Source of the DNA: Planctomycetota bacterium
GTDB lineage: Bacteria; Planctomycetota; Phycisphaerae; Phycisphaerales; SM1A02
NCBI GenBank assembly: GCA_021414025.1
Contig: JAIOPG010000006.1
Span: 1-64,000, forward strand
Length of the DNA: 64,000 bases
Direction of reading: 5' to 3'
Under the pieces are notes generated by a model, which was given only the letters and a program-made list of their open reading frames with translations, was not told the DNA's origin and did not search any database. A program made the position numbers and the translations under genes. The stretch's first letter is position 1. Every line of letters starts with the position of its first letter. Of this stretch, positions 28,848 to 38,368 are shown piece by piece.

Positions 28848-28971
28848 GCATCGTGAGCATAAGCCGCCGATGCAGGCGCGACGCGCGGATCGCCGATCTT
28901 CAGGGATGAGTTACGATCGGTGCCGTGCGTAGGGAAGCGAACATGAGGCGACAGCGCCGGAGAACCCAAGC

Positions 28972-30150
28972 GTGATCGCCGATGACCGACCCAGGGTCGC
29001 CGTGGTCTACCACTTCTTTCCGCATTATCGCAAGGCGATTGTGGAGGAACTGGCCCGCAGCGCGCGGGCGGACTTCACCTTCATCGGCGACGACCACGAG
29101 TACATGCGCAGCATCAAGCCCGCTGAGTTGAGTGGGGCCGTGAAATTTCGATTGGCTCCCACGCATCGGATCGGGGGACCTTTCATGTGGCAGTGGGGCG
29201 CGGTCCGCGCCGGCATGAGCCCGGACTTCGACACGGTGATCTTTCATGCCGTGCCGCACTGGCCCTGCACCTGGATCGGCGGACTGGCCGCGCGCCTGAC
29301 CGGCAAGCGGGTCTTCTTCTGGGGACATGGCTATCTTTCGCGGCCGCGCGGACTGAAGGGTCTCTTTCGCAGACTTTTCTACGCGATTCCCCACCAACAC
29401 ATGTTCTATGGGCGGCGCTCCAAGCAGATCGCGATCGAGAATGGCTGGCCGCCCGAGCGACTTCACGTGATCTACAACAGCCAGGACATCGCCGAGCAGA
29501 CGGCGGCGCGCAACGCGATCAGCGCGGAGCGACCGGCGCAGATCCGGCGCGAGCTCTTCGGCGATGAGCGCACGCCGGTGGTCGTCTGCACGACGCGGCT
29601 GATCTCTGTCCGCCGGCTCGACCTGCTGATCGACGCCCTCTCGCTGCTGAAGCAACGTGGCACGGCGGCGAACCTGATCCTGGTGGGCGACGGCCCCGAA
29701 CGGGAGAAGCTGGCGGCGAAGGCCGACATGCTCAAAGTCCGCGTGCACTTTGAAGGGGCCTGCTACGACGAGAAGCGCATTGCAGAGCTGGTCATGGCCT
29801 CAAACGTGACCGTGGCCCCAGGCAAAGTTGGATTGACCGCCATGCACAGCATGATCTACGGGGTGCCGGTGGTGACGCACGACGACGCCGACGACCAGAT
29901 GCCGGAATGGGAGGCGATCCTTCCGGGCAAGAACGGTTCGCTCTTCCGCAAGAACGATGTCGCTTCGCTGGCGGATGCAATCCAGTCATGGATCGCCACG
30001 CCGTTTCCAACCGCCGCGACCCGCGAGGCCTGCCACGCCATCATTCGCCGCTTCTGGAATCCCGACTATCAGCGCCGCTCGATCGAGCGCGCGGTGTGCG
30101 GCGAGCCGGCCGACGACTTGTTCGACCTGCGCGAAGCGCCGCGAGCCTGA
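28972..30150 (+). CDS. Glycosyltransferase, GT4 family
   Basis: This 392-residue GT-B enzyme probably adds a sugar to the lipid-linked glycan on the cytoplasmic side of the membrane. The N-terminal half begins RPRVAVVYHFFPHYRKAIVEEL. The C-terminal domain has the donor-binding features of GT4 enzymes: VCTTRLISVRRLDLLIDAL, LILVGDGPEREKL and a region corresponding to the EX7E motif around GKVGLTAMHSMIYGVPVVTHD, where the first Glu is not conserved. The start is GTG 28972 or ATG 28981. It is divergent from the epimerase gene and convergent with the flippase gene. Confidence 0.88.
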   Translation: MIADDRPRVAVVYHFFPHYRKAIVEELARSARADFTFIGDDHEYMRSIKPAELSGAVKFRLAPTHRIGGPFMWQWGAVRAGMSPDFDTVIFHAVPHWPCTWIGGLAARLTGKRVFFWGHGYLSRPRGLKGLFRRLFYAIPHQHMFYGRRSKQIAIENGWPPERLHVIYNSQDIAEQTAARNAISAERPAQIRRELFGDERTPVVVCTTRLISVRRLDLLIDALSLLKQRGTAANLILVGDGPEREKLAAKADMLKVRVHFEGACYDEKRIAELVMASNVTVAPGKVGLTAMHSMIYGVPVVTHDDADDQMPEWEAILPGKNGSLFRKNDVASLADAIQSWIATPFPTAATREACHAIIRRFWNPDYQRRSIERAVCGEPADDLFDLREAPRA

Positions 30151-30202
30151 AGTTCGACCAAGCGCGCCGCGACGATGTCGATTTCGCAATGACGCCGCAG
30201 GC

Positions 30203-31777
30203 TTAGCGCGAACGGCGGACTCGAGCCAGGCCGGCCACCACGAATCCGTCGATCGTCTTCTTGATGTCACGGTGCAGGAAGCGCATGATCCACATGGACA
30301 GCAGCGCCGCCACCGGACCCACCACGAAGAGCGAGAGCAGGTCGCCGGTGCGGCCAAATCCCTCGGTCCATTGCGCCAGCAGATAGAAACCACCGAAGAT
30401 CGGCGCACAGACGCACCAGGGCCGTGCGAAGATCGCGAGCGCCTCCAACCCGTGTTTGCGGGGCGAGGCGAGTGTGCAGAGCCACACCACCAGCGGAGAG
30501 CTGACCGCCCAGACCGCGCCGCTGGCCAGGGCCACGCCGCACGCCCCGGCGCCGTGCAGATCCGCGCCGAACCACTGGGCCAGATCCGAGCCGAACCAAT
30601 TCGGAAGCTCGGCGCCGCACCAGTAGACCGGCAGGCACACAAGGAGCTGAATTCCCTGCCACGCGAAAAAGGTGCCGAAGCGGCGCTGCGCCCGCAAGCA
30701 GGACATCGAAGGCCCGGTCGCGAAGTAAAAGGCCTGCATCAGGCTGATCACCTGGAAGGTCGGGATCGCGGGCTGCCACTTCGGATCAAGAACCAGCCGG
30801 AAGAGCGGCTCCGCCAGCATCGCCTGCGTGAAGCAGATCGGCACGCACACCGCGCTGAGCACGCGCTGCGCCTTGAGGAAACCGGCGACCTGCCGCTCGG
30901 GGTCGTCCTGCAGACGGCCGAAGATCGGCTGCAGCACCACGCCGAGCTGGTAGGCGATGACCGTGTTGGCCTGGCCGGCGATGCTGAAGGCGAGACCGAA
31001 GAGACCCGTCTCATACTTGCCCGAGACGAAGCCCAGCACCAGGATCTCCAGCATCACGATGACGTTGTGGATGTACTGTGCGCTGGCGGCCTTGGCGAAG
31101 GAGCGGAAGAGAAACGCCGCCAGCTTGGGATGGAAGCGAGCCTCGCCGCCGGCGCCGGCCTCCCGCGAATACCAGGCGGCCCGCGCGCCGACGTTGGCGA
31201 TCTGCGGCACAACCAGCGACGCCGCGCGACCGCCCAGCGCCGCCATCGCCACGGACAAGAGAGTCGCCCCCATCTGCACCACGCCGTCGATCATCGCGAT
31301 CCGCGGATAGGCCAGCTTGAGCCGCATGGCGGAGAGCGGCAGCATCAACCGCGCCTCGAAGAAGGGCTTGATCGCCAGCACCGCCAGCAGGCCGATGAGC
31401 CAGCCCGCGGGATAGTCGCTGTAAAAGTGCACCACCACCGGAATGCTCAGCAGCGTGACCGCGGCGGTGCCGCAGGCGATGATCATCGCCAGCCCCGCGG
31501 CGCTGGAGGCCAGCAGGGCGAAGCGCCGCGGATGCGCGATCAGCACATCGCCCACCGTGAGGGGCAGGAAGAAGCAGAGGAACTGGCAGATCGCCAGCGA
31601 CTGCACGCCCACGCCGTACTCCGCCGGCGTCAGGAAATAGGCGATCAGCAGCATCGCCCCCGCGGTGAGCGCCTTGTTCACCAGCCACTGCGCCGAATTC
31701 AGGATGGAGCCGCGCATCGCCACGCGTCCGAAGCCCTGGGGCTGCGCGGCCTGCGTGTCTGTGGACGGATCCGTCAT
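30203..31777 (-). CDS. Polysaccharide flippase (Wzx/MATE-like)
   Basis: This 524-residue integral membrane protein of the MOP exporter superfamily probably flips the lipid-linked repeat unit across the inner membrane. It has about twelve to fourteen hydrophobic segments, beginning LNSAQWLVNKALTAGAMLLIAYFL, and a characteristic early motif LTPAEYGVGVQSLAICQF. Its position between a glycosyltransferase and an amidotransferase gene of a polysaccharide locus supports the role. Together with the polymerase-like protein at 36269-37615 it suggests a Wzx/Wzy-type pathway. Confidence 0.9.
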   Translation of the reverse strand: MTDPSTDTQAAQPQGFGRVAMRGSILNSAQWLVNKALTAGAMLLIAYFLTPAEYGVGVQSLAICQFLCFFLPLTVGDVLIAHPRRFALLASSAAGLAMIIACGTAAVTLLSIPVVVHFYSDYPAGWLIGLLAVLAIKPFFEARLMLPLSAMRLKLAYPRIAMIDGVVQMGATLLSVAMAALGGRAASLVVPQIANVGARAAWYSREAGAGGEARFHPKLAAFLFRSFAKAASAQYIHNVIVMLEILVLGFVSGKYETGLFGLAFSIAGQANTVIAYQLGVVLQPIFGRLQDDPERQVAGFLKAQRVLSAVCVPICFTQAMLAEPLFRLVLDPKWQPAIPTFQVISLMQAFYFATGPSMSCLRAQRRFGTFFAWQGIQLLVCLPVYWCGAELPNWFGSDLAQWFGADLHGAGACGVALASGAVWAVSSPLVVWLCTLASPRKHGLEALAIFARPWCVCAPIFGGFYLLAQWTEGFGRTGDLLSLFVVGPVAALLSMWIMRFLHRDIKKTIDGFVVAGLARVRRSR

Positions 31778-31921
31778 CGTCGGGCAATGCTAGCGGCGTC
31801 CGCGCGGCCGTCCGCCCGCGACGCGACCCGCGCGGGGGCCATCTTTTCCGGCGTTTGATGAAGATTTGGAAATGCTCCGCTCCGGAACGAACTGGAACCT
31901 GTGGTATCGTAAGCCCCATTC

Positions 31922-33808
31922 GTGTGTGGAATCTTTGCGATCCTTTGCAGGCCATCCGGCAAGCTTCCGGGCGATGCGTCCGCGCGTATGCAGCGGGCCC
32001 TCGATGCCATCAAGCACCGCGGACCTGACGCGTGCGGAACGCACATCGATCCCGCGGGTCGCTTCGCCATCGGCCACCTGCGCCTCTCGGTCATCGACGT
32101 CGCGGCGTCGAGCAACCAGCCCTTCTGGTCGAAGTGCGGGCGCTATTTCGTCACCTACAACGGCGAGATCTACAACTACCTGGAGATCCGCACCGAGCTG
32201 GAGCGCAAAGGCGAGGTTTTCCGGACCAATTCCGACACCGAGGTGCTGCTGGCCGCCCTGATTCGATGGGGACCCGAGGCCATCAACCGCCTCAACGGCA
32301 TGTGGGCCTTCGTCTTCGGCGACACTCAGACCGGCCAATTCGTCGTGTCGCGCGATCGCTGGGGTGTGAAGCCGCTCTTCACCTGCGAGCATGAGGGATC
32401 GCTGATCCTCTGCTCCGAGGCGAAGGGAATCCTGGCCTGGCTCGGCTCCACGCCGCGGCCCAACCGCCACGCCATCGGCCTCTATCTGAAGTATGGCATG
32501 GGCGGCGAGTGTCTTGAGTCCTGGTTCGAGGGCATCCACCGCTTTCCGCAGGCGTGCTTCCAGCGCGTCGACCTGAAGTCCGACGCCGTTGCGCCGGCCG
32601 TCGCCTACTGGAGCTACCCGACCCAGCGCACCATCGGCAACATGGAGGAAGCCAAGGAGCGCTTCGAGGTGCTGCTCACCGACGCCACCAAGATCCGCCT
32701 GCGCAGCGACGTCCCCGTGGGGCTGAGCCTTTCGGGTGGCATGGACTCGGGGTCACTCGCCTGGATCGTGGGCGAGAAGTTCAAGCGCAGCCTGGAGTCC
32801 TACACGGCGTGGCACCAGCCGAAGGAACTTTCGGAGCTGCCGATGGCGCAGCGCGTGGCGAAGATGTTCGGCCATCAGTCGACGCCGGTGCCGGAGACAT
32901 CGCACGACCAATTGGTGAAGGACCTGAAGACCTGCATCTACCACCTTGACGCCGGGCACAACTCGCCGGCGATCGTTCCCTACCTCAACCTCTGCCGCGC
33001 CGCCCGCTCAACGCTGACGGTCATGCTGGAGGGACAGGGCGCCGACGAGCTGCTGGGCGGCTATCCCTCCTTCGACCTCTTTGTTGCGCTCGATTTCCTC
33101 TTCCGCGGCCGCTTCCGACAGGCGTGGCGCAGCCTGCGGGCCAACGCGCATTCGCTGGGCTGGAAGGGCGTCGCGATGGATGTCATGCGCTTCGCCAGCA
33201 GCATGGTCTACCGGCGGCAGTCCGATCGCTGGAGCGCGCAGCAAATCCTTGGCGACGAGGCCATGGACGCGGCGCCCGAGCAGTTCCGCAGCCTCACGCT
33301 CTCCAAGTCGAACTTCAGCGACGCGCTGTTCTACTGGCACACCTTCAACCTGACCAACCTGCTGCAGTACGGTGACGCCGTGTCCATGTCGGTGAACCTG
33401 GAGACGCGCTGCCCCTTCCTGGACTATCGCATGGTGGAATTCGGGTTCTCGCTCAAGACCGACCTGCTGATGCGCGACGGCTTCGGCAAGTACATCCTGC
33501 GCAAGTGCGTCGAGCAGAGCCTGCCCAACGAGATCATCTGGCGGCAGAAGAAGGATGGCTTCGGCAACTCGACCACGCGGATGATCCGCGAGCTGGTGCA
33601 GGAGCGTGGATTGCCGGAAGAGGCGACGGAGCTGGCGATCGAGCACGGCATCCTCAGGCCGCACATCCGCGAGAAGGCGGTCTTCCAGCGCCTCCCCGAG
33701 AACATCCAGTTCCGCATGTATTCCCTCCTGTTGTGGCTGGAGATCTTCTACCACGACAAGGCACCGGTCTCGCGCGAAATGGCGTCGGCCACTCGCGCCG
33801 CGGGTTGA
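31922..33808 (+). CDS. asnB: Asparagine synthetase (glutamine-hydrolysing)-like amidotransferase
   Basis: This 628-residue protein has the N-terminal nucleophile Cys2 right after the start (MCGIFAI; the start codon is GTG), KHRGPDA, and an N-terminal glutaminase domain of about 200 residues. The C-terminal synthetase domain has the PP-loop LSGGMDSGSL and, further on, GQGADELLGGYPSF. The family either makes asparagine or, in polysaccharide loci (WbpS-like), amidates a uronic-acid sugar; the location among sugar genes makes the latter plausible. Both domains look complete. It is divergent from the flippase gene, with 144 bp between, where any shared promoters must lie. Confidence 0.93.
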   Translation: MCGIFAILCRPSGKLPGDASARMQRALDAIKHRGPDACGTHIDPAGRFAIGHLRLSVIDVAASSNQPFWSKCGRYFVTYNGEIYNYLEIRTELERKGEVFRTNSDTEVLLAALIRWGPEAINRLNGMWAFVFGDTQTGQFVVSRDRWGVKPLFTCEHEGSLILCSEAKGILAWLGSTPRPNRHAIGLYLKYGMGGECLESWFEGIHRFPQACFQRVDLKSDAVAPAVAYWSYPTQRTIGNMEEAKERFEVLLTDATKIRLRSDVPVGLSLSGGMDSGSLAWIVGEKFKRSLESYTAWHQPKELSELPMAQRVAKMFGHQSTPVPETSHDQLVKDLKTCIYHLDAGHNSPAIVPYLNLCRAARSTLTVMLEGQGADELLGGYPSFDLFVALDFLFRGRFRQAWRSLRANAHSLGWKGVAMDVMRFASSMVYRRQSDRWSAQQILGDEAMDAAPEQFRSLTLSKSNFSDALFYWHTFNLTNLLQYGDAVSMSVNLETRCPFLDYRMVEFGFSLKTDLLMRDGFGKYILRKCVEQSLPNEIIWRQKKDGFGNSTTRMIRELVQERGLPEEATELAIEHGILRPHIREKAVFQRLPENIQFRMYSLLLWLEIFYHDKAPVSREMASATRAAG

Positions 33809-33835
33809 TTCCAATTCAATGAAGCGAGTCGGCGA

Positions 33836-34957
33836 TTACGGGGCGGCCGGAGGCAGCACGCCGGTCTTTTCCCAGGCCCTGATATTGGTGAAGCACTGAA
33901 TGATCGCCTTCGAGGTTTCCGCCACCAGCGTCTGCTTGACCTGCGGGTCGGTCCAATCCATCGGCGCCTTGCCCTTGAAGTAGTCGGCCGTGAAGGCCTT
34001 TCGCCAATCCTGCACGCCGAAGTTCTTCTCGGTGACGATGGTCGCGGCCTTCTCCTCGTCCTGGGTGACGATCGAGATGCGGTAATTGATGCCGGTCCAA
34101 AGCGCGAAACCGTTGGCGCCCGCCTGCACGGCCGGAGCGATCTGGTCCTCGATGAAAGCGCGGGGCTGGATCAGGCGGCAGTAGGGGGCCACTCCGCCGG
34201 GAACCCAGAAGTTGCAGACGTTGGGGATGACCGGCTTGCCGTGGGCGAGCAATTTGGCGAGGCCGACCTGCGCCATGCGCCACGCGCGGCCATCCTCGCG
34301 CACGCTCGCCGGAGTTCCGCGGATGCTGTTGGGGCTGCCCGCAACCACCATGCTCGGGTCGTAGCAGTCATAGATGCTGACCGAGACCCAGTCGCATTCG
34401 CGCACCAACGGCATCACGGCCTCGGACATGCTCTTCAGCATGACCTTCTTCTGATCGTCGGGGGCGGTCGCCCATCCCTTGCCCTCGATCCAGTAGGGCA
34501 GATTCGGAATTCCATAGAAGGTCCACTTGGACTCCGGCCATCGCGCCTTCATGGCGCGGATGCACTCCGTCATGGTCTGAATGGTCAGCTTGTACTCCGG
34601 GGAATCTTGACCCTTGCTCAGATTGGCGAAGAAGGGCTCCTCGAAGTCGAGCATCATCCAGGTGGGCGGACGGCCGCCGGTCTTGCTCTCCACTTCCTTG
34701 GTGACCGCGGCGATGTCGATGATGCCGCTCTTGTAGGAGGGCGCGTCCTGGTTGATCTGCATCCACACCTCCGCCTTCAGCGACATCGCCCGCGCGATGC
34801 TTGCGGCTTCCGGCAGCCCGTCGTACAGAAGGAGGAGTTGTGGCACGGCCGCTGCCGCGGTTGCGGAGGCTGTGGAAGCCGGCACGCAATTCCATTGTTG
34901 AAGGCCGAGCAAGGTGAGCAGGCAAAACAGCAGGGATGACCATTTGATTTTTGGCAT
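33836..34957 (-). CDS. Secreted TIM-barrel-like protein, possible glycoside hydrolase
   Basis: This 373-residue exported protein begins MPKIKWSSLLFCLLTLLGL, a signal peptide. The ATG at 34957 has AAGGA seven bases upstream; a longer ORF of 505 residues adds sequence without resemblance to anything. The mature part alternates strands and helices like a (beta/alpha)8 barrel: LLLYDGLPEAASIARAM, AEVWMQINQD, WMMLDFEEPFF, VSVSIYDCYDP, GFALWTGINYR. Acidic residues at the strand end of MMLDFEEPF could be catalytic. I do not recognise a named family. Its location suggests it trims or modifies the surface glycan. Confidence 0.75.
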   Translation of the reverse strand: MPKIKWSSLLFCLLTLLGLQQWNCVPASTASATAAAAVPQLLLLYDGLPEAASIARAMSLKAEVWMQINQDAPSYKSGIIDIAAVTKEVESKTGGRPPTWMMLDFEEPFFANLSKGQDSPEYKLTIQTMTECIRAMKARWPESKWTFYGIPNLPYWIEGKGWATAPDDQKKVMLKSMSEAVMPLVRECDWVSVSIYDCYDPSMVVAGSPNSIRGTPASVREDGRAWRMAQVGLAKLLAHGKPVIPNVCNFWVPGGVAPYCRLIQPRAFIEDQIAPAVQAGANGFALWTGINYRISIVTQDEEKAATIVTEKNFGVQDWRKAFTADYFKGKAPMDWTDPQVKQTLVAETSKAIIQCFTNIRAWEKTGVLPPAAP

Positions 34958-35025
34958 GTGTTCCTTGGCAAAGTATAGGGTGGCAGGCCGAATTTTGGTC
35001 GGGTTGAAACTCCGATGCCGCGACC

Positions 35026-36183
35026 TCACCGGCACATGGCGCGGATCGCGTTGGCGAGCATTCCCGCCTCCTCCGTGTAGACCCCGACGCTCCTGGGCAG
35101 GCCCGCCAAGGCGCGGCCCCAGCGTGCGATGTCCTCGCCGGTGATCCCGGCGATGGCCTTGAGCACCGCCTCGTCGCCCTGCTCGCGCAGCAGGAGACCG
35201 ACGCCGAGGCGCTCCACTTCCCTGCCGTCGCCACTCTCGAGCATGCTGATCAGCGGGCGCTTGAAGAAGCAGCTCTCGTAGAAGCGGTTCGACCGGCAGA
35301 CGCTCTGCGCCCAGCGCCAATCGGGATCGATCACTCCCGGCTCCGGATAGCACGCCCAGACGATGTCCACCGACCCGTAGAGCGCCGGCAGATCCTCCGG
35401 CGACTTGTACTTGCCGCGAAACTCGAAGTTGGCGGGCAGCGCCCCCGGATCAGGCGCTTCCACCGGGTGCATGCAATATCCCGCCGCGATCACGCGCACG
35501 CGATCCGGCATCGACTTGGCGACGTGCATTAGGAGATTCCACGACCAGGCGCAGCGCAGCACGCCGAAGTAGCCGATGCGCAGGGGCCGTCGGGAGGGAT
35601 CGAAGGCTTCGGGCGGGTTGGGATTCCGCCCGGCGAGCGCCATCTTCAGGGGCTCCTCGTCAAGCTTATTTTCCATCAAGAGCACGGGAGTCCGGCTTTT
35701 CAGCCGCCCTTGGTAATAGTCCTCGGCGAAACCGCGGGCGGTCACCACCAACAGCTTCGAATGGTTCACGATGAAGCGGTCGATCCCGCGCGAGAGCCGG
35801 CCCTTCCAGCCGCGCGCCACCTGGGCATGGCGGATGTCGCCGACCTCCACGATCACCCGCACGCCGAGGCCGAATCCGGCGAGGATCGCGAAGAGCGCCA
35901 TGTCTGGGCCGGAGGCGTAGGCCACCTGGTTGCGGCGCAGCACCCGGCGCAGCGTGGGCAGGGCTCTGAGCATCTTGAAGGCGCGGGCGAGATAGCGGCC
36001 ATGCGAAATGCGGCCCAGGCTCGTCACCGGGCAGGAGGGCATGCGCCCGGTGTGGTAGTCGCGCTCGAAGGCGGCCGCCTCGACCTGGAATCCGGCGGCC
36101 TGGAGCATGGAGACGCGCTTCGAGTCGCGCGGATGGCCGAGAACCGGAAGCACGCTGCACACCTTGACGGTTTCGTTGGCCAT
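35026..36183 (-). CDS. Glycosyltransferase, GT4-like
   Basis: This 385-residue GT-B-type enzyme starts MANETVKVCSVLPVLGHPRDSKRVSMLQ, matching the acceptor-side start of such enzymes. The donor side shows RPLRIGYFGVLRCAWSWNLLM and LPALYGSVDIVWACYPEPG; the canonical EX7E is not clear. The ORF continues upstream without similarity, so the ATG at 36183 is preferred (36219 is an alternative). It follows the secreted TIM-barrel gene's start by 68 bp and is divergent from the polymerase-like gene. Confidence 0.82.
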   Translation of the reverse strand: MANETVKVCSVLPVLGHPRDSKRVSMLQAAGFQVEAAAFERDYHTGRMPSCPVTSLGRISHGRYLARAFKMLRALPTLRRVLRRNQVAYASGPDMALFAILAGFGLGVRVIVEVGDIRHAQVARGWKGRLSRGIDRFIVNHSKLLVVTARGFAEDYYQGRLKSRTPVLLMENKLDEEPLKMALAGRNPNPPEAFDPSRRPLRIGYFGVLRCAWSWNLLMHVAKSMPDRVRVIAAGYCMHPVEAPDPGALPANFEFRGKYKSPEDLPALYGSVDIVWACYPEPGVIDPDWRWAQSVCRSNRFYESCFFKRPLISMLESGDGREVERLGVGLLLREQGDEAVLKAIAGITGEDIARWGRALAGLPRSVGVYTEEAGMLANAIRAMCR

Positions 36184-36268
36184 GTCGCGGGGCAAGAGTA
36201 TGCCGCTGCGCAGAGCCATGCAAAGCGGCGCCGGATCGCCGCGTGATAGACTCGGTCGCGAGAAACAA

Positions 36269-37615
36269 ATGTTCGGCCCTGTCGTCCTCGTCGCTTTCGT
36301 CGTGCTCTGCCTCGGCGCCCTGGTGAAACCCCACTGGGCACTGGCGCTGCTGCTTTTGATGTATCCGCTGGAACAGGGCTTGCAGGGATGGTTTCCGATG
36401 TTCGTTGAGCGGCAGGCGCTGGCCAACTACATCGTCGGCGTCGTGGTGGTCATCTGCCTCTTCCAGGCCTACATCCGCGGCCTCATCGATTTCGAGGGGT
36501 ATTTCAATCCGGTCTGGGTGACGATCTTCGTCGCCTACATCTATTCCTTCATCACCATCATCTGGACCCCGGCCACCGACAACGCCTGGCAGCTGGTGAT
36601 CGACGGATGGCCTTACACAGTGATGTACATGCTGATTGCGCCGCTCCTTCTCTCCGAGATCAAGGACTGGCACAACACGCTCGTGGTGGCCATCGTCTTC
36701 GGATGCGTCAGCGCCGTCGCCATGCTGATCTCGCCGGAGTTCACCCTGAAGCAGGGGCGCCTAGGCATGGACTTCACCTCCAAGCTGCGCTCCAGCCCGC
36801 TGGCGATCGGCGAACTGGGCGGATTCCTCATGCTCGCGACCACACTGCTGGTGCTGCCGGGCAGTTCCTTCATCTCCAAGGTCTATCGCTTCTTCGCCTT
36901 CTTCGCCGGCGTCGTGCTCTCGATCTATTCGGGTTCGCGCGGGCAGTTCATCTTCGCCGGCTTTCTCTCGGTGGTCTTCTTCCCGCTGTCGCGGCCGATC
37001 AAGAATGTCTCGCAGTTCTTCCTGCTCTCCTTCGGCGCCGTCGGACTGCTGGGCGTGGTCGGGTTGGTGGTCGCCTTCCTGGTGGGCGATCCGGAAATCG
37101 CCATGCGCTGGCTCAATCCGCAGGAAGCCGACCGCGCCGTGGGACTGCGCTCCGCGAACATCGTGGATTTGCTGGATGGATTCATGCGCGCGCCGGCCAT
37201 GTGGCTGCCGGGCCTGGGACTGAACGCCTTCACCGCGCTGACCGGATCCACCGAGCCCTATTCGCACTCCATCTTCGTGGACGTCCTCGCGGAGATGGGG
37301 CTGGTCGCCTTCGTCATCATGATCGCCTGCCTCTGGAGCATCCTGCGCCGCTCCATCCAGCTGATCCGGGAGAACCTGCTTCTGCCGGACAGCCGATCGG
37401 CCTCGGTGGTAATGGTGGCGCTCTGCGCCTACCAGCTGCTGCTGATGAACAAGCAGGGGCAGCTCTGGGCGTCGCAGAACACGCTGGTCTACTTCCTGCT
37501 GCTGGCCAAGATCACCGCGGCGGGGGTGGAGGAGCCGGTGCCGCACATCTCGTACACCCCGGGCGGCTCCGTGGATCTTGATGGCGAATCCGAGCACATG
37601 CCGACGCACGCCTAG
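36269..37615 (+). CDS. O-antigen polymerase/ligase-like membrane protein
   Basis: This 448-residue membrane protein has ten or more hydrophobic helices, starting MFGPVVLVAFVVLCLGALV. A large loop near residues 280-320 (LNPQEADRAVGLRSANI, then PGLGLNAFTALTGSTEPYSHSIFVDV) contains the His-Ser region seen in the Wzy_C / O-antigen ligase family. It probably polymerises repeat units at the periplasmic face, pairing with the flippase at 30203-31777. Wzy proteins differ greatly in sequence, so topology and context carry the call. Confidence 0.85.
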   Translation: MFGPVVLVAFVVLCLGALVKPHWALALLLLMYPLEQGLQGWFPMFVERQALANYIVGVVVVICLFQAYIRGLIDFEGYFNPVWVTIFVAYIYSFITIIWTPATDNAWQLVIDGWPYTVMYMLIAPLLLSEIKDWHNTLVVAIVFGCVSAVAMLISPEFTLKQGRLGMDFTSKLRSSPLAIGELGGFLMLATTLLVLPGSSFISKVYRFFAFFAGVVLSIYSGSRGQFIFAGFLSVVFFPLSRPIKNVSQFFLLSFGAVGLLGVVGLVVAFLVGDPEIAMRWLNPQEADRAVGLRSANIVDLLDGFMRAPAMWLPGLGLNAFTALTGSTEPYSHSIFVDVLAEMGLVAFVIMIACLWSILRRSIQLIRENLLLPDSRSASVVMVALCAYQLLLMNKQGQLWASQNTLVYFLLLAKITAAGVEEPVPHISYTPGGSVDLDGESEHMPTHA

Positions 37616-37648
37616 GCGTTTCGCGGGATCGCCCGTGCGGGCGCGGAT

Positions 37649-38368
37649 TCACTTGCGGCGCAATTCGAACACCAGCACGCAGCGCAGTCCGGCGAGGAAC
37701 CCGAAGCCGTTCACCACGCGCTCGTAGATCAGGCCCAGCGGGTAGGTGACCGCGGAAATTCGCAGATATTCGGGCCGCCCCTCGACGGTTCCGAGCTCGA
37801 GAATCTCGAAGTCCGTCTCCGCGGCGAGGCGCCGCACGCTCGATCGCGTGTTGCACCGGTAGAGGGTGGGAAAGGTGTCGTCCTCGGCGCGGGAGCGCAG
37901 CTTGTTGTAGAAGCGGTGGAACCCGTGCGGCGTCATGCGGGCGAGCGTGGGCACGTAATGCCACTTGTTCGGAGTCTTGGCCAGGAAAACGCCGCCGGGC
38001 TTGAGCACGCGCCGGATCTCGCGGAAGGAGAGGGCGGGATCGGGGACATGCTCCATCACGTTGTCGGCGAAGACCAGGTCGAAGCTGTTGTCGTCGAAGG
38101 GAATCCGGTTGGTCGAAAGATCCAGCAGCTTGGCCTCGTCGAGATAGGGATTCTCGAAGACCGCCTTGTCGACGTCGATCCCGGCGACGAAGCCGGCCAT
38201 CCCGCGGAAGTTCATCTGGGCCAGCTTGCCCCGGCCGGCGCCATAGTCCAGCACGCGGCAGCCGGGCTTGATGTGCTTGAGGATCCGCTCGCGGAAAATA
38301 TTGTCGTCCCAGTTTCGCGCGAACTGCGGATACCAATGTTGATCCATCCACGCGACGAGTTTGCTCAT
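37649..38368 (-). CDS. SAM-dependent methyltransferase (class I)
   Basis: This 239-residue methyltransferase has the SAM-binding motif I CRVLDYGAGRGKLA (residues 38-51) followed by GIDVDKAVFENPY, then DLVFADNVMEHVPDP and FREIRRVLKPGG, typical of Methyltransf_11. It may methylate a sugar or the lipid-linked glycan. The start ATG overlaps the stop of the HisF-like gene (ATGA), so the two are translationally coupled. The longer ORF extends into the HisF-like gene in another frame and is not used. Confidence 0.92.
   Translation of the reverse strand: MSKLVAWMDQHWYPQFARNWDDNIFRERILKHIKPGCRVLDYGAGRGKLAQMNFRGMAGFVAGIDVDKAVFENPYLDEAKLLDLSTNRIPFDDNSFDLVFADNVMEHVPDPALSFREIRRVLKPGGVFLAKTPNKWHYVPTLARMTPHGFHRFYNKLRSRAEDDTFPTLYRCNTRSSVRRLAAETDFEILELGTVEGRPEYLRISAVTYPLGLIYERVVNGFGFLAGLRCVLVFELRRK

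Noticed and set aside
33836-35353. 505-codon start for the secreted TIM-barrel-like protein
   Set aside because: The first 132 codons overlap the 3' end of the upstream glycosyltransferase gene in another frame; ATG 34957 has a good ribosome-binding site and begins a signal peptide.
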